Shown here piece after piece: positions 1-4,506 of a stretch of DNA of 5,045 bases. A program made the translations under genes and the position numbers. The notes below the pieces were generated by a model, which worked only from the letters and a program-made list of their open reading frames with translations, searched no databases and was not told where the DNA came from. This DNA is from Leptospira yanagawae serovar Saopaulo str. Sao Paulo = ATCC 700523 (GTDB lineage: Bacteria; Spirochaetota; Leptospiria; Leptospirales; Leptospiraceae), in assembly GCF_000332475.2 (NCBI RefSeq), contig NZ_AOGX02000026.1:1-5045 (forward strand), given 5' to 3'. Position 1 is the first letter of the stretch, and every line of letters starts with the position of its first letter.

Positions 1-56
1 TCTGCTTCCTTTAATATCCGAAAAATCTCGCTTTCTTCTATCTTCTTTCTTGCCAT
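1..56 (-). CDS. IS3-family transposase OrfA, N-terminal fragment
   Basis: Reading leftward from the ATG at 56, an open frame runs off the window start and encodes MARKKIEESEIFRILKEA. The stretch IFRILKEA resembles the start of the helix-turn-helix OrfA protein of IS3-family elements (typically '..qIi.ILkEaEaG'), which binds the IS ends and supplies the N-terminal part of the frameshifted transposase. A good Shine-Dalgarno sequence, AAGGAGAG on the minus strand (63-70), lies 6 nt before the start. Only 18 residues are visible, so the family is inferred from this short motif plus the IS-like end just outside it. Whether the element is intact cannot be judged here. Confidence 0.62.
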   Translation of the reverse strand, partial: MARKKIEESEIFRILKEA

Positions 57-123
57 AATGCTCTCTCCTTAATATCGGAGAAAACTAACTTAAATATCGG
101 TGCAGTTTTTGGGGAGCAGGTCA
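1..123 (-). mobile_element. Right (outer) end of an IS3-like insertion sequence
   Basis: The transposase start lies about 67 bp inside a sequence that, read leftward from 123, begins TGACCTGCTCCCCAAAAAC. This has the TG...CCCCAAAA look of IS3-family terminal inverted repeats. The boundary at 123 is placed on the terminal TG/CA, since the other end and the target duplication are outside the window. Downstream of 123 the sequence changes at once to protein-coding sequence of cassette 1, so the element appears to have inserted into that cassette. The copy of AATATCGG at 73-79 and 93-100 may belong to the subterminal transposase-binding region. Confidence 0.55.
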
Positions 124-735
124 GAAATACTCAAATTTCCTATAATTTATCCCGTTACCAATTATGGAAATTTTATATCAGCGATGTTCGCATGTAAAAA
201 TTCTATAATAGAACTAGTATATTTTGAAAATTCTATTCAAAATCAACAATTTACGAACTTAAATTTCTGGATTTCTGGATTTGCCTTAAGATCAAGTAAT
301 TCGATCGAAGGTATTAAAATGAATCTTCAAAATACAAATCTCCAAATGTCAGATATTATTATCCAAAGTGTTCAAGATAAAGAAGGAAAAACGATTCCGA
401 TTTCGAAAATTCTCCTAATTAACAACTCATTACCAAATTTACAGGTTTTTTTTATTGAATATTTGAATAATTTTCTTTTAAAAAAATACGAATCTGTTTC
501 TGAAGAATCTGATTGGAAAATATCAAATTTTCAAATTAATTCAATTCTAACTGAAGAAAAAGATAAACAACTTATTCAGTTAGGATTCAATTCATCAGAA
601 AACCTGGTCTATTCAGATAAAAATGGAATAAAATTTTCATTCCGGAAATCAGATTCAAATTTTCCAGTAATAAATTCGTTCAATATAGAATCTATCAAAG
701 AAACTATTGATTTAGTTCAATTCTTTGAAAACTAA
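124..735 (+). pseudogene. Uncharacterised cassette protein, 5'-truncated by an IS end
   Basis: The frame is open from 94, inside the IS end, to the stop at 733-735. A GTG at 100 could start a 211-residue product, but its first eight codons come from the IS terminal repeat and have no ribosome binding site. Native sequence probably begins at the Glu codon at 124. An internal ATG at 184 is another possible start and would still lack the sequence before it. The remaining ~203 residues are soluble-looking, rich in Asn, Ile, Ser and Phe, with no signal peptide, membrane segment or motif I recognise. The AT-rich codon use matches the other cassette genes. The stop codon overlaps the cassette's terminal repeat (734-751), as expected for a cassette gene. 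Function unknown; truncation is inferred from the IS boundary. Confidence 0.6.
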
Positions 736-901
736 TGGCACTACGCATAACAGCGACTTACCGCTTCGCTTCGGCACAAGGCCTCGCTCGGCCTACGGCA
801 AATTGTCCTTCTGGCATTCGCCTTGCCTTCGCAAGCTACATGCCAGTCCCTAACGTCCCGTTCCGGGACTCAGGGTCGGACAACTTCGGCAAGTCTATTC
901 G
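124..901 (+). mobile_element. Gene cassette 1, left part replaced by the IS
   Basis: This is the remainder of a cassette that ends at the crossover base G901 in attC 1. Its right terminal sequence (734-751), read as reverse complement, is GTTATGCGTAGTGCCATT. By the rule seen in cassettes 2-5, its left end should have begun GTTATGCGTAATGCCATT, and that sequence is absent between the IS end and the gene. The native left end should therefore lie beyond the far side of the IS, or be deleted. Contents: one truncated gene of unknown function and attC 1. Confidence 0.75.
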
Positions 902-907
902 TTATAT
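745..907 (+). repeat. attC-like recombination site 1
   Basis: R'' is GCATAAC (745-751) and R' is GTTATAT (901-907), with the crossover expected after G901. L'' is GACTTACCG (755-763) and L' is CGGCAAGTC (887-895), pairing except for one A-C, which is G-T on the bottom strand. Unpaired spacers are AGC on the left and TATTC on the right. Inside are a second stem (800-808 with 878-886), a left-arm-only hairpin AGGCC/GGCCT around 779-795, and two end hairpins: CTGGCAT/ATGCCAG (811-845) and CCCT..GTCCCG/CGGGAC..AGGG (848-875). It belongs to the same subtype as site 4 (TTGTCC/GGACAA in stem II). Confidence 0.87.
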
Positions 908-1770
908 GCAATTCAGCTAAATCAATTAAATTTATGAATATAAAATTAGAAAGACTCAAAGAAGCACAAAAGAAAGCAAAGGATCTTTTTGATATAATTG
1001 AAAAAGAAAATATCATACGACCAAATATTTCTGAAAAACAATTAAGCTCTGAAATATATGAATTGGCGAAAGATAGATTAGAGATCAAAAAATATTGGCA
1101 TAAAAAAATCGTAAGAACCGGATCAAATACAATCTTTCCTTACGATGAAAATCCAGATACACTTATCATAAAAGATGATGATATACTTTGGATTGATTTC
1201 GGACCCATTTTTGAAAATTATGAAGCTGATTTCGGAAGAACTTATGTTCTTGGAAATAATCTTGAAAAATTGAAACTAAAATTAACTGTTGAAAATGCTT
1301 GGAATGATGCAAAAGAGTTCTACTTAAGTAAATCCTCGATTACTGGAAAAGAATTGTTTAATTTTTTAGAAGATTATGCTCTAAACAATGGCTATTTGTT
1401 TGGTAATAATATTGCAGGACATCTTATTGATGAATTTTCTCATTACAAAATTCACAAGTCTAGTCCTGAAAATTATATTTGCGATGAAAACTTGACTGAT
1501 TTAAAAGCATCATTCGATAATCTTCCTAGGTTTTGGATTTTAGAAGTTCACTTCATTGATAAAAATAAAAAATTTGGAAGTTTCTTTGAACAACTACTAT
1601 TATAAGCTGAACTGCATATAACAGCGACTTACCGCTACGCTTCGGGACAAGCCCTCGCTCGGCCTTCGGCAAATTCCCCTTCTGGCATTCGCGTTGCTTG
1701 CGCAAGCTACATGCCAGTCCCTAACGTCCCGTCGGGACTCAGGGTCGGGGAACTTCGGTAAGTCTATTCG
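902..1770 (+). mobile_element. Gene cassette 2 (M24 peptidase), complete
   Basis: This 869-bp module lies between the predicted crossovers in attC 1 and attC 2. Its ends match each other. The left sequence GTTATATGCAATTCAGCT (901-918, including the G of the upstream site) is complementary to 1605-1622 over 18 nt with one mismatch, at position 11. Once circularised, the two would close into an extended R stem. It carries one gene in the usual cassette orientation, with a 32-bp leader and essentially no 3' untranslated region. Confidence 0.88.
934..1605 (+). CDS. M24-family metallopeptidase (creatinase/aminopeptidase fold)
   Basis: This 223-residue protein is a near-minimal 'pita-bread' domain like that of methionine aminopeptidase and Xaa-Pro peptidases, which use two metal ions to remove N-terminal residues. 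All five expected metal ligands are visible: Asp88 in WIDFGP and Asp99 in EADFGRT (the family spacing D-x10-D), His163 in AGHLIDEFSH, Glu204 in WILEVHF and Glu219 in FFEQLL. The N-terminal ~30 residues form a helix (KLERLKEAQKKAKDLFDIIE), with no separate N-terminal domain and no signal peptide, so the enzyme is probably cytoplasmic. I chose ATG 934 because protein-like sequence begins there; the open frame reaches back to 823, but that part lies in attC 1. There is no clear Shine-Dalgarno sequence and no room for a promoter outside attC 1 and the terminal repeat, so read-through or a promoter inside the repeat is likely. The substrate is unknown. Confidence 0.85.
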   Translation: MNIKLERLKEAQKKAKDLFDIIEKENIIRPNISEKQLSSEIYELAKDRLEIKKYWHKKIVRTGSNTIFPYDENPDTLIIKDDDILWIDFGPIFENYEADFGRTYVLGNNLEKLKLKLTVENAWNDAKEFYLSKSSITGKELFNFLEDYALNNGYLFGNNIAGHLIDEFSHYKIHKSSPENYICDENLTDLKASFDNLPRFWILEVHFIDKNKKFGSFFEQLLL

Positions 1771-1776
1771 TTATAC
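1616..1776 (+). repeat. attC-like recombination site 2
   Basis: R'' is ATATAAC (1616-1622) and R' is GTTATAC (1770-1776). L'' GACTTACCG (1626-1634) pairs perfectly with L' CGGTAAGTC (1756-1764), with spacers AGC and TATTC. Stem II carries the TTCCCC/GGGGAA version, and the left-arm hairpin has GGGACAAGCCC, the same subtype as site 5. The final hairpin has the shortest loop of the five (GTCCCGTCGGGAC). Confidence 0.88.
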
Positions 1777-2042
1777 GCAATATCCAAAAAGTGATTAAGA
1801 GATACTTCTCAAGTTATCGCGTTTATGTTCTATTTTTAAAGTTTACCTTTGCATTAGAAAACTTCTATCGCAGTTCCGTTGAGTAATTATAATCCCTTAA
1901 TCAAAATTTTCACCTTAAGAAATAAGAATTAAGAGAAAAGATGAACTGAAGAAAGAAATGAAGAGTTCTTGGTTTTATCTTAAATAAGAATTTATTTTTG
2001 GACGGCGACTCATTTTTACATAATAGTAATTACGATTTCTTG

Positions 2043-2062
2043 TTTTTATAAATTTATAAAAA
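2043..2062. repeat. 20-bp perfect AT palindrome
   Basis: TTTTTATAAATTTATAAAAA equals its own reverse complement. It lies in the gene-less cassette 3. It could be a protein-binding site, but composition this AT-rich produces palindromes fairly easily, and no gene beside it suggests a role. Confidence 0.5.
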
Positions 2063-2093
2063 GATTCGAAAACATAGACTTTAGGAAGAAAAA

Positions 2094-2129
2094 ATGAAAG
2101 AATACGAAATTTGGCTAAATTTTTTCTAA
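2094..2129 (+). CDS. Possible 11-residue leader-size ORF in cassette 3
   Basis: ATG at 2094 is preceded by AGGAAG (2083-2088), a good Shine-Dalgarno match at 5 nt spacing, and encodes MKEYEIWLNFF before TAA. It is the only start in cassette 3 with a convincing ribosome binding site. Such a short frame is easily produced by chance, or it may be the remnant of a longer gene start. It is listed so that the cassette's only translation signal is on record. Confidence 0.15.
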   Translation: MKEYEIWLNFF

Positions 2130-2158
2130 TTAGTTTATTCTCTCACATTGGATACTGC

Positions 2159-2321
2159 GTATAACAGCGGCTAACCACATCGCTTCGGGACGAGCCCTCG
2201 CTCGGCCTACGGCACATAGGCTTTCTGGCACTCGTTTGCATACGCAAACTCCGTGCCAGTCCCTAACGTCCCGATTTCGGGACTCAGGGTCAGCCTACGT
2301 CGGTTAGCCTATTCGTTATGC
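2159..2321 (+). repeat. attC-like recombination site 3 (most diverged)
   Basis: R'' is GTATAAC (2159-2165) and R' is GTTATGC (2315-2321). The L stem differs from the other sites on both arms: GGCTAACC (2169-2176) pairs with GGTTAGCC (2302-2309). Stem II likewise reads ATAGGCT/AGCCTAC, and the CTGGCA hairpin reads CTGGCAC/GTGCCAG with inner GTTTGC/GCAAAC. The paired changes keep the fold, so this site is the best evidence that the structure is under selection. Spacers are AGC and TATTC as in the others. Confidence 0.88.
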
Positions 2322-2362
2322 GTAATTGCTGCAAAACATTAGTTTAATCAAAAAAACCCAAA

Positions 2363-2391
2363 TTTACAGAAAATTCAGTCACAATTAAATG
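2363..2391 (+). promoter_or_regulatory. Candidate promoter for the cassette 4 toxin-antitoxin operon
   Basis: TTTACA (2363-2368) resembles a -35 box (5 of 6 to TTGACA), and TTAAAT (2385-2390) or the overlapping TAAATG gives a weak -10 at 16-17 nt spacing. It sits 43-48 nt before the antitoxin start. The palindrome TTCTAGAA (2414-2421), flanked by TTTTTG and CAAAAA, follows and could be an operator, since UPF0175-type antitoxins are thought to autoregulate. The AT-rich background makes both calls weak. Confidence 0.28.
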
Positions 2392-2432
2392 AAAAATAGT
2401 TTGATTTTTGCTTTTCTAGAACAAAAAATGAG

Positions 2433-2675
2433 ATGTATCCAATCATGAAATCACTTAGTTTTCAAATCCCCGATCAAATAGACCTAAATGAATATGATTT
2501 CAAAATGGCTATGGCTGTTAAATTATATGAGACAGGTAAAATTTCCATAGGGCAAGCTGCTGATATCGTTAACCTTTCGAAGTCTTCTTTAATTGATGTG
2601 ATGAAAAACTATGGCTCTTCTATTCTATTTGCATATTCTACTGATGATCTTAAAACTGATTTAGAGAATGCCTGA
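2433..2675 (+). CDS. UPF0175-family antitoxin
   Basis: This protein of up to 80 residues has the shape of the UPF0175 family. It has a short N-terminal strand (SLSFQIPDQIDLNE), then the typical alanine-rich helix and signature MAMAVKLYETGKISIGQAADIVNLSK (residues 25-50), which is a helix-turn-helix. It ends in an acidic tail, YSTDDLKTDLENA. Members are paired with DUF3368 PIN-domain toxins and serve as the labile antitoxin and probable operon repressor. Two in-frame starts are possible, ATG 2433 and ATG 2445; neither has a clear Shine-Dalgarno sequence, and family members usually begin close to the SLSFQIP strand, so 2445 is a fair alternative. The 3' end overlaps the toxin gene by 8 nt, which suggests translational coupling. 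Confidence 0.85.
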   Translation: MYPIMKSLSFQIPDQIDLNEYDFKMAMAVKLYETGKISIGQAADIVNLSKSSLIDVMKNYGSSILFAYSTDDLKTDLENA

Positions 2676-3126
2676 CGTTATCTCTAACACAAGTTGCTTA
2701 ATTCTTCTTTCGAAAATCCAACAATTTGCCATTTTAAAAAGCTTATATAATTCAGTAATCATTACTGATACAGTTAAGACTGAATTTGGCGAAAGTATTC
2801 CTGACTTCATAAAAGTCAAAAATCCTAAACAAGAATTTTCTGTTAAATCTCTTGAACAGATTTTAGATAGTGGTGAAGCATCAACTATTGCTCTGGCACT
2901 AGAATCAAAAAACTCTCTCGTAATATTGGATGACTTAAAGGCTAGAAAAATCGCAAAGAATCTTGGATTAAAAATAACAGGAACTCTCGGAATTTTAGCA
3001 AAAGCGAAAACTTTAGGTATAATAGAAGATTTAGAGAAACAAATTGATGAACTTCAAAGGAAGGGAATCTGGATTTCCGAATCTGTCTTAAGTGAAATTC
3101 GAAAGATAAATAAATCAAATCATTAA
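2668..3126 (+). CDS. DUF3368 PIN-like toxin
   Basis: This 152-residue protein matches the DUF3368 family of PIN-fold ribonucleases, the usual partners of UPF0175 proteins. Family landmarks are in order: ISNTSCLILLSKI (residues 5-17), VKTEFGE with Glu39, the DSGEASTIALALE motif with Glu70, VILDDLKARKIAKNLGLKITGTLGIL with Asp88/Asp89 (86-110), and the C-terminal LQRKGIWISESVLSEI. PIN nucleases use a cluster of acidic residues to bind metal and cut RNA. The first acidic position is Asn7 here instead of Asp; from memory, NTS-type members are common in this family, so this need not mean loss of activity. ATG 2668 lies inside the end of the antitoxin gene. The stop at 3126 is 2 nt from the cassette terminal repeat. 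RNase activity is inferred from the family only. Confidence 0.87.
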   Translation: MPDVISNTSCLILLSKIQQFAILKSLYNSVIITDTVKTEFGESIPDFIKVKNPKQEFSVKSLEQILDSGEASTIALALESKNSLVILDDLKARKIAKNLGLKITGTLGILAKAKTLGIIEDLEKQIDELQRKGIWISESVLSEIRKINKSNH

Positions 3127-3139
3127 AAGCAGCAACTAC

Positions 3140-3302
3140 GCATAACAGCGACTTACCGCTACGCTTCGGCACGAGGCCTCGCTCGGCCTGCGGCAAATTG
3201 TCCTCCTGTCACTCGTTTGCATCCGCAAACTACGTGCCAGTCCCTAACGTCCCGTTTCCGGGACTCAGGGTCGGACAACTTCGGTAAGTCTATTCGTTAT
3301 AC
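3140..3302 (+). repeat. attC-like recombination site 4
   Basis: R'' is GCATAAC (3140-3146) and R' is GTTATAC (3296-3302). L'' GACTTACCG (3150-3158) pairs with L' CGGTAAGTC (3282-3290), with spacers AGC and TATTC. Stem II has TTGTCC/GGACAA as in site 1, and its left terminal word CTACGCATAAC is identical to that of site 1. The CTGGCAC hairpin has one unpaired change (CTGTCAC against GTGCCAG), the only uncompensated stem substitution I noticed among the five sites. Confidence 0.88.
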
Positions 3303-4388
3303 GACATTTTGAAAACTTAAAAGGAAAACATGAAAAAATTAATTCTAATATTATTTCTGGTAAGCTCTTCAGTCTATTCAGAAGCTAATACAGATCAAAA
3401 AAATAAGCTATGGACTTTTACTTTTATAAGGAATTCAACTTATCTATTTCCTTACGAAAAATATGAATTCAGAGATACATTCGGTGGTTATAGAAATAAA
3501 GGTAATGAAACCGTTAATAACTTCGAATTCTCGTTCAAAAAAAGATTCCAAGACTCAAATTTTTCAGTTTATACGGACTTTCTTGAATTTAACAAAAGAT
3601 CGTTTTCTCAACAATTCGATTTCTATCAAAATAATCAACTTGTTGCTACTTCTTCCGTTTCCATTGGAGATTATTTTAGATCCCAAATTAGATTTGGATT
3701 TCTATACTCTCTGACTTCGATTCCGAACTTCAGCCTAATTCTTGGTACTAGGTATATTAAATCCGAACTTACCGATACTTTTCCTTTAACCTATTCCATC
3801 AGATTTGGACAAAAATACATTGGACCAGAACTTGGATTTGAATATCAATCTGATAAATATGCTAATTTCTTCGTTGCTTTTAGAATCAGCCTTTTTCAAC
3901 TATATGGTAGAATTTACAACAATTACTCTTTCTCTGCTCTAAATACTGATCAAGGATACATTAGTGTTAATATTAATCCATATACTAAATATATTGGTTC
4001 TGAAATCTATTTAAAAACCGGATATTATTTCACTGAAAATGCATTTATGACCATAGGACTGAAATCTATTGTAGCTAGAGTTTTACCTGACGATATGAGA
4101 GTATATTCCGGTGATACTAGATATGATACGTTACAGAATATTGAATATGGATTACGTGGTAACTATACTAAATCAGATGCTTTTCAATCTGTAGTAATAG
4201 AATTTGGTGCTAATGTATAAATTCAAAACGTCGTATAACAGCGACTTACCGCTACGCTTCGGGACAAGCCCTCGCTCGGCCTACGGCAAATTCCCCTTCT
4301 GGCATTCGCCTTGCTTACGCAAGCTACATGCCAGTCCCTAACGTCCCGTTCGGGACTCAGGGTCGGGGAACTTCGGTAAGTCTATTCG
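3297..4388 (+). mobile_element. Gene cassette 5 (outer-membrane protein), complete
   Basis: This 1092-bp module has ends that match: GTTATACGACATTTTGAA (3296-3313) is complementary to 4222-4239 over 18 nt, again except position 11. It carries one gene with a leader of 33 nt, more than half of it terminal repeat, and a stop codon 1 nt before the right terminal repeat. It has no visible promoter of its own. Confidence 0.88.
3330..4220 (+). CDS. Exported protein, probable outer-membrane beta-barrel
   Basis: The 296-residue product begins with a clear Sec signal peptide: MKK, a hydrophobic core LILILFLV, then SSSVYS, with cleavage likely near residue 18-20. The mature part is rich in Phe, Tyr, Ser and Asn and shows many alternating-hydrophobic stretches ending in aromatics, such as FRSQIRFGFLYSL, FSLILGTRYI, YANFFVAFRISLF, SEIYLKTGYYF and FQSVVIEFGANV, as expected of amphipathic barrel strands. 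The last segment lacks a terminal Phe but has one five residues in. No lipobox, OmpA-like or TonB-plug domain is seen. The start at 3330 has AAGGA (3321-3325) only 4 nt upstream. Its specific role (porin, adhesin or phage-receptor variant) cannot be told. A surface protein on a mobile cassette would suit variable exposure to phage or host, but this is inference. Confidence 0.72.
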   Translation: MKKLILILFLVSSSVYSEANTDQKNKLWTFTFIRNSTYLFPYEKYEFRDTFGGYRNKGNETVNNFEFSFKKRFQDSNFSVYTDFLEFNKRSFSQQFDFYQNNQLVATSSVSIGDYFRSQIRFGFLYSLTSIPNFSLILGTRYIKSELTDTFPLTYSIRFGQKYIGPELGFEYQSDKYANFFVAFRISLFQLYGRIYNNYSFSALNTDQGYISVNINPYTKYIGSEIYLKTGYYFTENAFMTIGLKSIVARVLPDDMRVYSGDTRYDTLQNIEYGLRGNYTKSDAFQSVVIEFGANV

Positions 4389-4394
4389 TTATGC
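4233..4394 (+). repeat. attC-like recombination site 5
   Basis: R'' is GTATAAC (4233-4239) and R' is GTTATGC (4388-4394). L'' GACTTACCG (4243-4251) pairs perfectly with L' CGGTAAGTC (4374-4382), with spacers AGC and TATTC. Stem II is the TTCCCC/GGGGAA version with GGGACAAGCCC in the left-arm hairpin, the same subtype as site 2. The end hairpins are CTGGCAT/ATGCCAG and GTCCCG/CGGGAC, and both are intact. Confidence 0.88.
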
Positions 4395-4506
4395 GACATG
4401 AGCTAAAAAATGTTTTTTTAAAACAATATCGAAAGTTGGAAGAATATGAAAAATGTAACTATTTTTTAGTTGCATTATTTTTGCTTTCGAGTTATTTCAA
4501 TATTTA

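Larger units (their letters stand above)
1771..2315 (+). mobile_element. Gene cassette 3, without a recognisable gene
   Basis: This 545-bp module has ends that match: GTTATACGCAATATCCAA (1770-1787) is complementary to 2148-2165 over 18 nt with the single position-11 mismatch. About 360 bp of very AT-rich sequence lies between the terminal repeats. Neither strand has an open frame longer than about a dozen codons from a usual start. It holds the repeated words TTAAGAAATAAGAATT (about 1915) and TTAAATAAGAATTT (about 1980), a 20-bp palindrome at 2043-2062 and a tiny frame at 2094-2129. It may be a decayed gene, a non-coding RNA or promoter cassette, or filler; the sequence does not decide. Confidence 0.82.
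2316..3296 (+). mobile_element. Gene cassette 4 (UPF0175/DUF3368 toxin-antitoxin), complete
   Basis: This 981-bp module has ends that match: GTTATGCGTAATTGCTGC (2315-2332) is complementary to 3129-3146 over 18 nt except position 11. Unlike cassettes 2 and 5 it has a long leader (about 100 nt beyond the terminal repeat), which leaves room for its own promoter. Toxin-antitoxin cassettes with their own promoters are well known in large chromosomal integrons, where they are thought to stabilise the array. Confidence 0.88.

Noticed and set aside
141..146. TATAAT after the IS end as an IS-driven outward promoter
   Set aside because: The IS end offers no -35 box at 15-19 nt; the nearest candidate, TTGGGG (109-114), is 26 nt away, and the hexamer lies within coding sequence.
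855..869. GTCCCG/CGGGAC hairpins as intrinsic terminators
   Set aside because: They are not followed by a T tract and belong to the conserved attC fold, though they could slow transcription.
735..920. 61-codon + strand frame starting in TAATG after the first gene
   Set aside because: It lies almost wholly inside attC 1; its length reflects the GC-rich repeat, not coding sequence.
823..933. N-terminal extension of the M24 peptidase by 37 codons
   Set aside because: The extra residues are translated attC 1 sequence; family-like sequence starts at the ATG at 934.
870..1088. 72-codon minus-strand frame
   Set aside because: It overlaps attC 1 and the M24 gene, has no family resemblance and is antisense to a well-supported gene.
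1888..1893. TATAAT in cassette 3 as a promoter
   Set aside because: No acceptable -35 box lies 15-19 nt upstream; such hexamers are frequent in this AT-rich sequence.
2942..3196. 84-codon minus-strand frame
   Set aside because: It is antisense to the DUF3368 gene and begins in attC 4.
3463..3714. 83-codon + strand frame inside the outer-membrane protein gene
   Set aside because: It is a shifted-frame shadow, low in complexity and without a ribosome binding site.
745..4394. CRISPR array or simple dispersed repeat family
   Set aside because: Repeats of about 160 bp with kilobase gene-bearing modules and matched module ends do not fit CRISPR or a passive interspersed repeat.
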